NCBI RefSeq assembly: GCF_016863495.1
Contig: NZ_BOOZ01000014.1
Span: 1-64,000 of the forward strand
Direction of reading: 5' to 3'
DNA from: Micromonospora andamanensis
GTDB lineage: Bacteria; Actinomycetota; Actinomycetes; Mycobacteriales; Micromonosporaceae
DNA length: 64,000 nt
Under the pieces are notes generated by a model that was not told where the DNA came from, did no database searches, and saw only the letters and a program-made list of their open reading frames with translations. Made by a program: the position numbers and the translations under genes. Of this stretch, positions 10,573-21,094 are shown in pieces. How positions within the stretch are numbered: position 1 is the stretch's first letter; every line of letters starts with the position of its first letter.

Positions 10573-10632
10573 GTTGATCATGAGGTTGGCGGCAGTTTGA
10601 AGATCAAGACTGCCGTCAACCTCATGATCAAC
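10573..10632. repeat. Palindromic intergenic repeat, family B copy 2 (probable terminator)
   Basis: Two 23-nt arms (10573-10595 and 10610-10632; core GATCATGAGGTTG) pair with a single G-T wobble, around a 14-nt loop containing TTGAAGATCAA. It is nearly identical to 6072-6131, including the loop. It lies 36 bp after sdhB and 67 bp before the next gene. Confidence 0.88.
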
Positions 10633-10699
10633 CATGCGGGAGGTGGGGTTTGTCGGTTTGGGGGTAGAGAGTTGGGGACGGCGGCGAGGAGGGGGCGAG

Positions 10700-11881
10700 A
10701 TGCGGGCACTTATCTGGCAGGGGAAGCGGGACGTACGGGTCGAGGAGGTGCCCGACCCGAGGATCGAGGATCCTACCGACGCGATCGTGCGGATCACCTC
10801 CACCGCCATCTGCGGCTCCGACCTGCACCTGTACGAAGTCCTCGGGCCGTACCTCAAGCCGGGTGACATCCTCGGCCACGAGCCGATGGGCATCGTCGAG
10901 GAGGTCGGGCCCGGGGTGACCCGGCTCAAGCCCGGCGACCGGGTGGTGGTGCCGTTCAACATCGCCTGCGGGTCCTGCTGGATGTGCCAGCGACAGCTCT
11001 ACGCCCAGTGCGAGACCACCCAGGTCACCGCCGAGGGCAAGGGAGCCGCCCTGTTCGGCTACACCTCCCTCTACGGCGCGGTGCCGGGCGGGCAGGCCCA
11101 GTTCCTCCGCGTCCCGCACGCCGAGTTCGGCCCGATAAAGGTGCCGACCGACGGCCCGGACGAGCGGTGGCTCTACCTCTCCGACATCCTCCCGACCGCG
11201 TGGCAGGCGGTGAAGTACGCCGACACCCCGCGCGGCGGCACCCTGGCGGTCTTCGGGCTGGGGCCGGTGGGCCAGTTCTGCGCCCGTATCGGCCGGCACC
11301 TCGGTGCGGACCGGGTGATCGGCCTCGACCTGGTGCCGGAGCGGCTGGAAATGGCCCGCCGGCACGGCGTGGAGGTGCTCGACATCTCCCAACTCGACGA
11401 CGTGCCCGGCACGCTTATCGACCTGGTGGACGGGCGCGGGCCGGACGCGGTGATCGACGCCGTGGGCATGGAGTCGCACGGCGCGCCGCTGGGCAAGATG
11501 GCTCAGGCCGCCGCCGGCCTGCTGCCGGACAAGCTCGCCCAGCCGATGATCGACAAGGTGGCGGTGGACCGGCTGGTCGCGCTCAAGGCCGCGCTGAAGG
11601 GCGTCCGGCGCGGCGGCACCGTCTCCATCTCCGGGGTGTACGGCGGCGAGGTCGACCCGCTGCCGCTGATGGAGATGTTCGACAGGGGCGTCCAGGTGCG
11701 GATGGGCCAGTGCCACGTCCGGCGCTGGACCGACGAGATCATCCCGCTGCTCACCGACGACGACCCGCTCGGCGTGGCCGACCTGCGTACCCACCGGCTG
11801 CCGCTGGAGCAGGCGCCGCAGGCGTACGAGATGTTCCAGAAGAAGCAGGACGGCTGCGTGAAGGTCGTCCTCGCCCCGTGA
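10700..11881 (+). CDS. Zinc-dependent alcohol dehydrogenase (formaldehyde dehydrogenase-like)
   Basis: Medium-chain dehydrogenase/reductase of 393 residues. The catalytic zinc region is CGSDLHLY and GHEPMGIVEEVG; the structural zinc loop CGSCWMCQRQLYAQC has all four cysteines. The Rossmann motif is VFGLGPVGQFCAR, and DLVPERLEMA suggests NAD use through the acidic residue after the second strand. Length and the extended DAVGMESHG region match the glutathione-independent formaldehyde dehydrogenase-like group, but the substrate is not determined. The frame is open upstream to 10634, but the ATG at 10700 is preceded by a strong AGGAGGGGG site and matches the family N-terminus. Transcribed alone. 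Confidence 0.9.
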   Translation: MRALIWQGKRDVRVEEVPDPRIEDPTDAIVRITSTAICGSDLHLYEVLGPYLKPGDILGHEPMGIVEEVGPGVTRLKPGDRVVVPFNIACGSCWMCQRQLYAQCETTQVTAEGKGAALFGYTSLYGAVPGGQAQFLRVPHAEFGPIKVPTDGPDERWLYLSDILPTAWQAVKYADTPRGGTLAVFGLGPVGQFCARIGRHLGADRVIGLDLVPERLEMARRHGVEVLDISQLDDVPGTLIDLVDGRGPDAVIDAVGMESHGAPLGKMAQAAAGLLPDKLAQPMIDKVAVDRLVALKAALKGVRRGGTVSISGVYGGEVDPLPLMEMFDRGVQVRMGQCHVRRWTDEIIPLLTDDDPLGVADLRTHRLPLEQAPQAYEMFQKKQDGCVKVVLAP

Positions 11882-11918
11882 GCCCCTCGACGGGATCACG
11901 TCCGTCGATCCTTCGGCC

Positions 11919-11940
11919 TAGGGTGTGTCCTGGACACACC
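11919..11940 (+). promoter_or_regulatory. -10 box overlapped by a perfect 19-bp palindrome
   Basis: GGTGTGTCC (11922-11930), a central T and GGACACACC (11932-11940) form a perfect palindrome. TAGGGT (11919-11924), a TANNNT-type -10 box, overlaps its left edge, so a repressor bound here would block the promoter of the serine hydrolase gene that starts 22 bp downstream. The regulator is unknown. A short hairpin terminator for the preceding gene is the alternative reading. Confidence 0.5.
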
Positions 11941-11962
11941 AGGGGACCGACGGGAGAGACGA

Positions 11963-12982
11963 GTGACCATCCGGATGGACCGCAGGACCGCGCTCGGCCT
12001 GGGCACCATGGCGACGGCCGGCACCGTGTTCGGCAGCGCGGTGCCCGCCGCAGCTGACCCCGACGGGGAGACGGCCACGGGCGGCGGGCCGCGCGACCGC
12101 GAGCGGCTCGCCGCCCGCATAGCCGCCGTCTTCCAGCGGGAGAGCACCCGGGCCGGCGGCAACTGGCAGGCGTACGTCAGCCTGACCGGCCCGGACGAGC
12201 CGTTGGTCGCGGTGGACGAGTCGGCGGACCTGCGGATCGAGGCGTACAGCGTCAACAAGATCGCCGTGGCGGTCGCGGTGCTGGACAAGGTCGACAGGGG
12301 TCTGCTCACTCTCGACCATCAGGTCGAGGTCACCCAGGCGATAGTGGTGACCGGCGGCGACGGCATCTTCAGCCTGGACGGCGCCTACCCCAGCCTGGTC
12401 ACCGTCGGCCACGTCCTGGCGAATCTGCTGACCGTCTCCGACGACACCGCGGTACGGCTCTGCGGCCTGGTCTGCCCGGCCGCCGAGGTCAACCAGATCC
12501 TCGTCGCCAAGGGCTTCCCGAACACGCAGGTGCAGCCGGTGGCCAACCCGAACCGCTTCTTCCTGGGCACCAGCACGCCACGGGAGACCCACAACCTGCT
12601 GTGCGCGCTCGTCGGCGGCACCCTGCTCTCCCCCGCCTCGACCGACCTCGTGCTGCGGCTGCTGCGCTCGCCTGTGGCGTTCACCGACGGGGTACGCCGG
12701 GAGATGTCCTCCGCCGAACGGGCCCGGGTCGCCACCAAGGCCGGCTGGTTCGTCGACGCCCGACACGAAGCCGGAGTGATCTTCGACACTGCCGGTGCGC
12801 CACTTGTCACGTACGCCCTCTTCGCCGACGGGCAGGCCGGCGCGGACGACTTCGGCGCCACCCACCCCGCCGTGCAGGCCCGGGCCCGGTGGGGACGACG
12901 GGTCATGGATCTCACCGCCGGTTTCGGTGGCGCCGGCGTCGCCCACCGCAGGCAGCCGTACCGCCCCAGCAACGGCGGCTGA
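11963..12982 (+). CDS. Exported class A beta-lactamase-fold serine hydrolase
   Basis: Protein of 339 residues with a twin-arginine-like signal (MDRRTALGLG followed by a hydrophobic stretch ending near AVPAAA), so probably exported. Penicillin-binding/beta-lactamase fold motifs are present: nucleophile S96-V-N-K99, SDD at 159-161 in place of SDN, and K259-A-G in place of KTG. The omega-loop region (about residues 183-205) contains no glutamate that could serve as Glu166, so it is unlikely to be an efficient beta-lactamase. A peptidase, esterase or drug-binding role is possible. GTG at 11963 is preceded by GGGAGAGAC; ATG at 11975 is an alternative. Confidence 0.82.
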   Translation: MTIRMDRRTALGLGTMATAGTVFGSAVPAAADPDGETATGGGPRDRERLAARIAAVFQRESTRAGGNWQAYVSLTGPDEPLVAVDESADLRIEAYSVNKIAVAVAVLDKVDRGLLTLDHQVEVTQAIVVTGGDGIFSLDGAYPSLVTVGHVLANLLTVSDDTAVRLCGLVCPAAEVNQILVAKGFPNTQVQPVANPNRFFLGTSTPRETHNLLCALVGGTLLSPASTDLVLRLLRSPVAFTDGVRREMSSAERARVATKAGWFVDARHEAGVIFDTAGAPLVTYALFADGQAGADDFGATHPAVQARARWGRRVMDLTAGFGGAGVAHRRQPYRPSNGG

Positions 12983-13032
12983 GAGCGGCCGGAGGCGGCT
13001 AACGTGGACTCGGCATCAACCGAGGGGGGACC

Positions 13033-14181
13033 ATGCGGGCGCCGAAGGAGCCGAACGGACGTACGACCGGTCGGCGGATCACGTCGGTGGCGGGCCTAGC
13101 CGCGTTGGCCGGGCTCGCCGGTGCGGCCTGGGCGGCGCGGAATGTGCCGGCCGCGCTCGGCGGTCGACTGGCCGGCGTCCGCGCCGAACGGGCGGCCCGG
13201 TCACCACAGTTCCGGGACGGCCTTTTCCACAATCGGGCCGACACCCGCACGATGGTGCCCGTCGCAGACCGCAACCTCTTCCGTGAGCTGCTCTTCGGCA
13301 AGCAGAAACGTCGGCCCGGCGCACCCGTGCCACTGCTGCGGCCGGCCGCCGAGACCGGTATCGACCCGGCCCGCGAGCTGAACGTCATCTGGTACGGCCA
13401 CGCCTCCGCCCTGATCGAGATCGAGGGTCGACGGGTGCTGCTGGACCCGGTGTGGAGCGACAGGTGCTCGCCCTCGACGGCTGTCGGCCCGCGCCGGCTG
13501 CACGAACCGCCGGTACGCCTCGACGAACTGCCCCGCCTCGACGCGATCCTGATCTCGCACGACCACTACGACCACCTCGACATGGGTACGGTGCGGGAAC
13601 TGACCGCCCGGCAGTCGGCACCCTTCCTGGTGCCGCTCGGGGTCGGCGCCCACCTCGACCGCTGGGGCGTACCGGCGGAGCGGATCATCGAGCTGGACTG
13701 GTCACAGACCCACCGGGTGTCCGGGTTGGAGATCACCTGCACCGCGGCCCAGCACTTCTCCGGCCGGGGCCTGCGGCGCAACGTCACACTGTGGAGCTCC
13801 TGGGTGGTGGCCGGCGAGCAGCGCCGCGTCTACTACACCGGAGACTCCGGCTACTTCGGCGGGTACGCCGAGATCGGCGCCGCACACGGACCGTTCGACG
13901 TGACGCTGATGCAGATCGGTGCGTACGACCGGGCCTGGCCGGGCATCCACATGTTCCCGGAGGAGGCGGTCGCCGCCCACCTGGACCTGCGCGGCGGGCT
14001 GTTCCTGCCGGTGCACTGGGCCACCTTCAACCTCGCCCTGCACGACTGGTCCGAGCCGGTGGACCGGCTCTGGGCCGAGGCGAAGGCCCGCGACGTGCGG
14101 CTGGCCGTGCCGCGCCCCGGCGAGCGGGTGGTGGTCGACGACCCGCCAGCCGTCGACGGCTGGTGGCAGGCCATCGCCTGA
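13033..14181 (+). CDS. MBL-fold metal-dependent hydrolase (NAPE-PLD/UlaG-like)
   Basis: Protein of 382 residues with an N-terminal hydrophobic helix (about residues 17-35) that suggests membrane anchoring. Metallo-beta-lactamase motifs: ISHDHYDHLD (HxHxDH), the third His in TAAQHFSGR, the bridging Asp in YYTGDSGYFGGY, and the last His in FLPVHWATF. The QIGAYDRAW and HMFPEEAV segments resemble NAPE-hydrolysing phospholipase D and UlaG-like lactonases. It probably hydrolyses a phosphodiester or lactone in or near the membrane; the substrate is unknown. The ATG is preceded by GAGGGGG, and a TAACGT box at 13000-13005 could be its -10. Confidence 0.85.
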   Translation: MRAPKEPNGRTTGRRITSVAGLAALAGLAGAAWAARNVPAALGGRLAGVRAERAARSPQFRDGLFHNRADTRTMVPVADRNLFRELLFGKQKRRPGAPVPLLRPAAETGIDPARELNVIWYGHASALIEIEGRRVLLDPVWSDRCSPSTAVGPRRLHEPPVRLDELPRLDAILISHDHYDHLDMGTVRELTARQSAPFLVPLGVGAHLDRWGVPAERIIELDWSQTHRVSGLEITCTAAQHFSGRGLRRNVTLWSSWVVAGEQRRVYYTGDSGYFGGYAEIGAAHGPFDVTLMQIGAYDRAWPGIHMFPEEAVAAHLDLRGGLFLPVHWATFNLALHDWSEPVDRLWAEAKARDVRLAVPRPGERVVVDDPPAVDGWWQAIA

Positions 14182-14216
14182 CGGGGCGGTGACCCGACGG
14201 GCCCGAGCCGGTCATC

Positions 14217-15728
14217 TCAGAGGACGAACGCGTCGGTCCAGAGAGCGCCGGAGCGACCGGAGAGCGCGTCCAGCATCGCCACCGCCTGACTGTCGGTGAG
14301 CTGGGCGACGAAATCCACGATGGCCCGGCCGCGCGCCCTGCCGATCCGGTCCGGGGTACGCGGATGCAGTTCCGCCTCGGCCAGCTCCACCAGGTCGTGC
14401 AGCCGCCGGGGCAGCCGGGACTCCTCCTCCGGGTCGAGCAGCCACTCCCGCAGCGCCTCGACCAGGGTGTCGAGCAGCCGGGCCTGACCACGCTGGTGCA
14501 ACGCCAGGTCGGGACGGGCCAGCACGAACCGGTGGTGCACGAACTTGAGCACCTGCACCTCGTGCCACTGGGCCGGGGCCAGCAGCACGTGCCCGGAACG
14601 CACGGCGGGCTGCTCAACGACGGTGATCGCGTCCACGAAACGGGTGGTCCACCGGGCGGAGAAGCGGGCCACGTACTGCTCCGCCTCGATCGAACCGTCG
14701 AACGGCAACGCGAGCAGCCCCTCGACAAGTTCCTCCCGGACATGCTCGACGGCGGCGGCGAACGCCTCGTCGTCGGCGATCCAAGCGTCCTTGTGGTGCA
14801 GTTGGCGACGCAGCCGCTCGATCGACGAGCCGGGCCGGCGGGCCGAGCTGGCCAGCGCGGAGTCGGTGATCGCCCGCAGATGGCCGCCCTCGCGCTGCCA
14901 GGCCATCAACTCGGCGGCCACCGCACCCTGCTGGAGCACCCCGACCCGGTAGAAGTCCTCCACGTCGTGGATGGCGTACGCGATGTCGTCGGCGGTGTCC
15001 ATCACCGACGCCTCCACTGTCTGCTGCCAGTCGGCGATCCGGCCGGCGAACGGTGCCCGGGCCTGCCGCAGATCGTCCAGCTCCGTGCGGTACGCCCCGA
15101 ACTTCGCCGAGCCGCTGTCCGGATCGTCCGGCGGCGGGGTCGCGCCGCGCGGCGGCGGATCCATCAGCCGAGGGTGCGGGTCGGGGTGGTCCAGCCGGGT
15201 CCACGGGTACTTCAACATCGCCGCCCGCACCGCAGCGGTCAGGTCCAGCCCGGTGGTCGCCGCGCCCCGGATCTCGGTCGAGGTGACGATCCGGTACGAC
15301 TGGGCGTTGCCCTCGAACCCGTCGGTCAGGCCGAGCCGGTGCCGGGCCAGCCGGTCCAGCACCCGCTCCCCCAGGTGCCCGAAGGGCGGGTGGCCGAGGT
15401 CGTGGGCGAGCGCGGCGGCCTCCACCACGTCCGGGTCGCAGCCGCCCAGCTTCTCCACCAGGTCGCGCTGGTGTCCGTCGGCGGTCAGCCGCTCGGCTAT
15501 CGCCCGGGCCACCTGGGCGACCTTCAAACTGTGGGTGAGCCGGTTGTGCACCAGCAGCCCGGACCCGCCCGGGCTGACCACCTGGGTGACGCCGCCGAGC
15601 CGGGTGAAGAACGGCGAGCCGACGATGCGGTCCCGGTCGGCCCGGAACGGGCTGGTGGCCAGGTCGCCGAGGGCCCGCGCGCTGCCGCCGAAGAGTCGGC
15701 GCGCCCGGGGCTCCACAGGTGGTTCCAT
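14217..15728 (-). CDS. dgt: Deoxyguanosinetriphosphate triphosphohydrolase
   Basis: HD-domain dNTP triphosphohydrolase of 503 residues, expected to convert dGTP or other dNTPs to the nucleoside plus triphosphate. The signature is complete: RLTHSLKVAQVAR, then the HD pair in AHDLGHPPFGHLGE, the EGNAQSYRI segment, and the downstream metal Asp in VMDTADDIAYAIHDVEDFY. A proline-rich insertion around residues 195-210 is variable in the family. A GTG at 15737 is in frame, but TAACGT (15736-15741, reverse strand) lies exactly 7 nt before the ATG at 15728, so I take that ATG as a leaderless start. The gene is divergent from tex. Confidence 0.93.
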   Translation of the reverse strand: MEPPVEPRARRLFGGSARALGDLATSPFRADRDRIVGSPFFTRLGGVTQVVSPGGSGLLVHNRLTHSLKVAQVARAIAERLTADGHQRDLVEKLGGCDPDVVEAAALAHDLGHPPFGHLGERVLDRLARHRLGLTDGFEGNAQSYRIVTSTEIRGAATTGLDLTAAVRAAMLKYPWTRLDHPDPHPRLMDPPPRGATPPPDDPDSGSAKFGAYRTELDDLRQARAPFAGRIADWQQTVEASVMDTADDIAYAIHDVEDFYRVGVLQQGAVAAELMAWQREGGHLRAITDSALASSARRPGSSIERLRRQLHHKDAWIADDEAFAAAVEHVREELVEGLLALPFDGSIEAEQYVARFSARWTTRFVDAITVVEQPAVRSGHVLLAPAQWHEVQVLKFVHHRFVLARPDLALHQRGQARLLDTLVEALREWLLDPEEESRLPRRLHDLVELAEAELHPRTPDRIGRARGRAIVDFVAQLTDSQAVAMLDALSGRSGALWTDAFVL

Positions 15729-15735
15729 GATCGCC

Positions 15736-15741
15736 ACGTTA
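15736..15741 (-). promoter_or_regulatory. -10 box of dgt, leaderless arrangement
   Basis: On the reverse strand TAACGT ends 7 nt before the dgt ATG at 15728, so the transcript should begin at or next to the start codon. No Shine-Dalgarno sequence is visible and the -35 is weak (TTCCGT at 17-bp spacing). Confidence 0.45.
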
Positions 15742-15790
15742 GCCCGGCAGAATGCAGCACGGAACCCACACCCGAAGGCGGAGCGACAAC

Positions 15791-18223
<2,433 letters not shown>

Positions 18224-18320
18224 AGCGAGCCTCCCACAGCAACGGCTGTGGCTGGCGGGTCTCGTTCCCCATCCCGCCAGCCACGCCGTTGGCACCACCC
18301 GAGGCACATACCATCGCGCG

Positions 18321-18390
18321 CCCTTTGCTCTGCTTCAACTGACGCAACGGTTTGGCGCCGCCGATGCGTGGGTTGAAGCAGAGCAAAGGG
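18321..18390 (-). repeat. Palindromic intergenic repeat, family A copy 2
   Basis: Perfect 18-bp arms, CCCTTTGCTCTGCTTCAA (18321-18338) and its complement (18373-18390), surround a 34-bp centre. Its reverse complement matches the copy at 1617-1687 in arms and internal blocks (CCCACGCATCG and CCGTTGCG). It lies downstream of tex and about 100 bp upstream of the small gene at 18494. Confidence 0.88.
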
Positions 18391-18481
18391 CCTCAGCCCG
18401 CACACTCGGGAGGCCCGGCGCCGAGGTCATACACGGGTGGGCGGCAGAGCGGGGACTGTCGAGGTCGGGCGGCTGGTGGCG

Positions 18482-18487
18482 TACGGT
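18482..18487 (+). promoter_or_regulatory. -10 box, leaderless arrangement
   Basis: TACGGT ends 6 nt before the GTG at 18494 and no Shine-Dalgarno sequence is present, which fits a leaderless transcript for the small conserved gene. Confidence 0.35.
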
Positions 18488-18493
18488 CGGGTC

Positions 18494-18928
18494 GTGGTGA
18501 ACGACGGCGGCCCGGACTGGCGGGAGACCCGACAGCGAGCGGTGCAGGCGCACGCGGCGGCCGAGGAGCGGCGCCGACAGTCTGAGCAGGTGGAGGCGGC
18601 GGCGTTGGTCAGCGCCTTCGTCGCCGAGGCGCGGCGGCGGGGCCTGGCCACCACCCGCCTCGTGGCCCTGTCGTACGACGGACGGTACCGCTACCGGACC
18701 CGGCTGCACGGTTGGTACGTCGACCGCGCACGTCACCGGGCGGTCGACGTGGCTGGCGGATTCCACCTGCTGACCGTGCCGGCCAGCCTGCGCTCGCTGC
18801 TGTTCGGCGCCGAGCCGGAGCCGTCTCCGCCACCACTGGTGATCGGGCGCGGCGGCCGTGACGGTGAGTCCCTGCCGCTGGAGACGCTGCTCCGTCGACG
18901 CCTCAACGCCGGCGACGACTGGCCTTGA
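18494..18928 (+). CDS. Conserved actinobacterial hypothetical protein
   Basis: Small cytoplasmic protein of about 144 residues that I do not assign to a named function. It has a charged helical N-terminal half (QRAVQAHAAAEERRRQSEQVEAAAL is broken here by alanines) and a beta-rich C-terminal half with YDGRYRYRTRLHGWYVD and LLTVPASLRSLLFG, ending in a PPLVIGRGGRDGESLPLE segment. Similar short proteins are, to my recollection, common in Micromonosporaceae. GTG at 18494 (or 18497) is preferred over the upstream ATG at 18437, because a -10 box sits 6 nt upstream. Its last 26 bp overlap the 3' end of the convergent glycosyltransferase gene. Confidence 0.7.
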   Translation: MVNDGGPDWRETRQRAVQAHAAAEERRRQSEQVEAAALVSAFVAEARRRGLATTRLVALSYDGRYRYRTRLHGWYVDRARHRAVDVAGGFHLLTVPASLRSLLFGAEPEPSPPPLVIGRGGRDGESLPLETLLRRRLNAGDDWP

Positions 18929-20162
18929 ACCCGGGGTCCTCCACCACCTCGCGCAGTGCCCGTTCGACCCGCTCCGCGCCGACTGCCACCGAGAAGACCC
19001 GGTCGTAGTGCACCCGTCCGGCCTGCCCGAGCAGTTCCAGCTTCTCCCGGCCCAGGTCGCAGAGTTCCCGCAGGGCATCGGCGATCGAGTCGGGGTCACC
19101 CGGCCGGGCGGTGATCCCCGCACCACTGTCGCGCGCCACGGCTGCGGCGTCGCCCTCCGCGGCGACCAGCAGCGCGCGCCCGGCGGCGAGGGTGGCCTGC
19201 ACCTTGCTCGGCATCGTGTACGCGGACATGCCACCGCGCCGCAGGCTCACGTAGTGCGCGTCCCCGGTGGCCATCAGCGCGGGCATCCGATCCCGGGGCA
19301 GCTGCCCGAGGAAGCGCACGTTTGTCGCCCCCGCCGCCTCGGCCCGACGGCGTAGCCGGTCCTCGGTGGTGCCGGAGCCGGCGATCAGGCAGACGAACCG
19401 GGGGTCGCTGGTGCGGGCGCAGGCGTCAATAAGTGAGTCGAGCCCCTGTGCCTCGCCGAGGGCACCGGCGTACACCAACACCACCTGGTCCGCGCGGAGC
19501 CCGAGATCCGCGCGGAGGTCGCCGGCGTGGGTACGCAGCGTCTCATCCGCCCACATCGGGATGTGGAGGAGCTTCTCCCTGGGCACGCCGCGGCCGGCCA
19601 GGAGATCGGCGGCACCGGGCGAGACGCAGGCGACCCGAGCGGCGCTGCGGTACATCGCACCGCACCAGCCGGCCATCCCCCGCTCGATCATCAGCGAGGC
19701 CCGGCCGGTACCGAGGAAGCCGCTCGCTGTCACGCTGTCCGGCCACAGGTCCAGTACGTGCAGCAGCACCGGCACCCGGTGCACGTACCGGGTGAACCAC
19801 ATCGGCAGGGCGACGCTGATCGGCGAGTTCCCGACCCAGAGGGCATCCAGGCCACGGAGCGCCGGTGTCCCGGAGACAAGCGCGGAGACGGCGAAGGAGC
19901 CATAGTTCGCCACCCGCCGCATCGCGGAGCGGTCATGGCTGGGATACAGGGCCACCCGACGGATCCGGGTCGCACCGTCGATCTCGTCGCGGCGGCGGGC
20001 CATCCGGTAGCCGGAAGCGAGCCGGCCGGTCGGGTAGTTGGGGAAACCGGTCAGCACCTGGACCTCGTGGCCCCGACCGGCGAGGGCAGCGGCGAGCATC
20101 CCGGGAAGCGCGGCGGGGCCCGGCTCCGGGTCGTACCACTGGGTGAGCAAGCCGATCCGCAT
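18903..20162 (-). CDS. Glycosyltransferase family 4 (WcaI-like)
   Basis: GT-B fold glycosyltransferase of 419 residues in the exopolysaccharide locus. The N-terminal domain begins MRIGLLTQWYDPEPGPAA with the acceptor-side motif GHEVQVLTGFPNYP, and contains LHVLDLWPDS, typical of WcaI/FnlL-like GT4 enzymes. The C-terminal donor domain shows VYAGALGEAQGLDSLI and the region equivalent to the EX7E motif near YTMPSKVQATLAAGRALLV. Donor and acceptor sugars cannot be told. The start at 20162 is chosen by homology; the frame is open further upstream into the epimerase gene. It is the last gene of a three-gene minus-strand unit, 5 bp after the upstream epimerase. Confidence 0.9.
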   Translation of the reverse strand: MRIGLLTQWYDPEPGPAALPGMLAAALAGRGHEVQVLTGFPNYPTGRLASGYRMARRRDEIDGATRIRRVALYPSHDRSAMRRVANYGSFAVSALVSGTPALRGLDALWVGNSPISVALPMWFTRYVHRVPVLLHVLDLWPDSVTASGFLGTGRASLMIERGMAGWCGAMYRSAARVACVSPGAADLLAGRGVPREKLLHIPMWADETLRTHAGDLRADLGLRADQVVLVYAGALGEAQGLDSLIDACARTSDPRFVCLIAGSGTTEDRLRRRAEAAGATNVRFLGQLPRDRMPALMATGDAHYVSLRRGGMSAYTMPSKVQATLAAGRALLVAAEGDAAAVARDSGAGITARPGDPDSIADALRELCDLGREKLELLGQAGRVHYDRVFSVAVGAERVERALREVVEDPGFKASRRRR

Positions 20163-20167
20163 CGGCC

Positions 20168-21094
20168 TCACCTCGCCGCCGCGCCAGCGACCGGGCGCAC
20201 CGGCTGCTCGCCGTCGGCCCGCCACAGGGTGGTCAACGACTCGCTCAGGTCGAAGGCCGGTGACCAGCCGAGTCTCCGGTGGGCGCGCTCGATGTCGGCG
20301 CACATCCAGGGCACCGCGGCGGAGCGACTGGCGTCCGGCGTGAAGCTGCCGTCCCGGATCTGACCGGTGAAGCCGGCCACCTCGGCCAGCAGCCCGACGA
20401 CGTCGCGCGTCGCCACCGCTCGCCCGCTACCCACGTTGAACACCCGCTCCGGCACCGACCCGCAGCGCACGGCCGCCAGGACCGCCGTCGCGACGTCCCG
20501 CACGTCGACGAAGTCCCGATACGTGTCGTGCAGGCCCACCGAGATGTCATCCGCACCGGCGGCCGACGCCGAGCTGACCATCGCCGTCACCCGGGAGAGC
20601 ACGTTGCCCGGCGGCATCCCCGGCCCGACCGGGTTGAAGACCCGCAGAACCATCGTGTCGAGGCGGCCGGCTGTACCCGCCAGCTCCGCCAGCCGGGTCG
20701 CGGTGAGGTGGCTGAGCCCGTACTCGCTCACCGGTGCACCCGGGTACTCCTCCCCGACGGCGAGGCCGTGCGGCACGGCCCCGTACTCGGCAGCCGAGCC
20801 GACCCGGATCAGCCGGGCTCCGGGCGCGGCGGAGGCCATCGCCTCGATCAACTTCGCGGTAGTCACGACATGTGCCTGCACGAAGTCGTGCCCGGATCCG
20901 ACGATCCGGCCCGCCGCGGTGACCACCACGTCCGGTCGCTCCCGGGCGACGAACGCGGTCAGCGTCGGCAGGTCCATCCGGACCAGGTCGCACTCGGCAC
21001 GGGCGGGCGATCGGATGGTGGTGTGCTCGGCCAACATGGTCCGGATGTGTCGGCCCAGGAATCCACCGCCGCCCAGCAGCAGTACCCGCTTCAT
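20168..21094 (-). CDS. NAD-dependent epimerase/dehydratase-like SDR with altered catalytic lysine
   Basis: Extended SDR protein of 308 residues. The Rossmann motif GGGGFLG is at residues 8-14, the catalytic Ser100 in RVGSAAEYG, and the catalytic tyrosine in Y125-G-L-S-H129, where the usual YxxxK lysine is replaced by histidine. The downstream FNPVGPG and YRDFVDVRDVA motifs resemble GDP-4-keto-6-deoxymannose reductase and UDP-glucose epimerase relatives. It probably modifies an NDP-sugar for the polysaccharide, unless the Lys to His change makes it inactive or non-oxidoreductive. The start overlaps the stop of the priming transferase by 4 bp (ATGA), showing coupling. Confidence 0.85.
   Translation of the reverse strand: MKRVLLLGGGGFLGRHIRTMLAEHTTIRSPARAECDLVRMDLPTLTAFVARERPDVVVTAAGRIVGSGHDFVQAHVVTTAKLIEAMASAAPGARLIRVGSAAEYGAVPHGLAVGEEYPGAPVSEYGLSHLTATRLAELAGTAGRLDTMVLRVFNPVGPGMPPGNVLSRVTAMVSSASAAGADDISVGLHDTYRDFVDVRDVATAVLAAVRCGSVPERVFNVGSGRAVATRDVVGLLAEVAGFTGQIRDGSFTPDASRSAAVPWMCADIERAHRRLGWSPAFDLSESLTTLWRADGEQPVRPVAGAAAR

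Noticed and set aside
10432..10866. Open frame spanning the second family B palindrome
   Set aside because: Translation through the repeat gives a VDHEVGGS/INH-type peptide that is repeat-derived; no ribosome site or domain.
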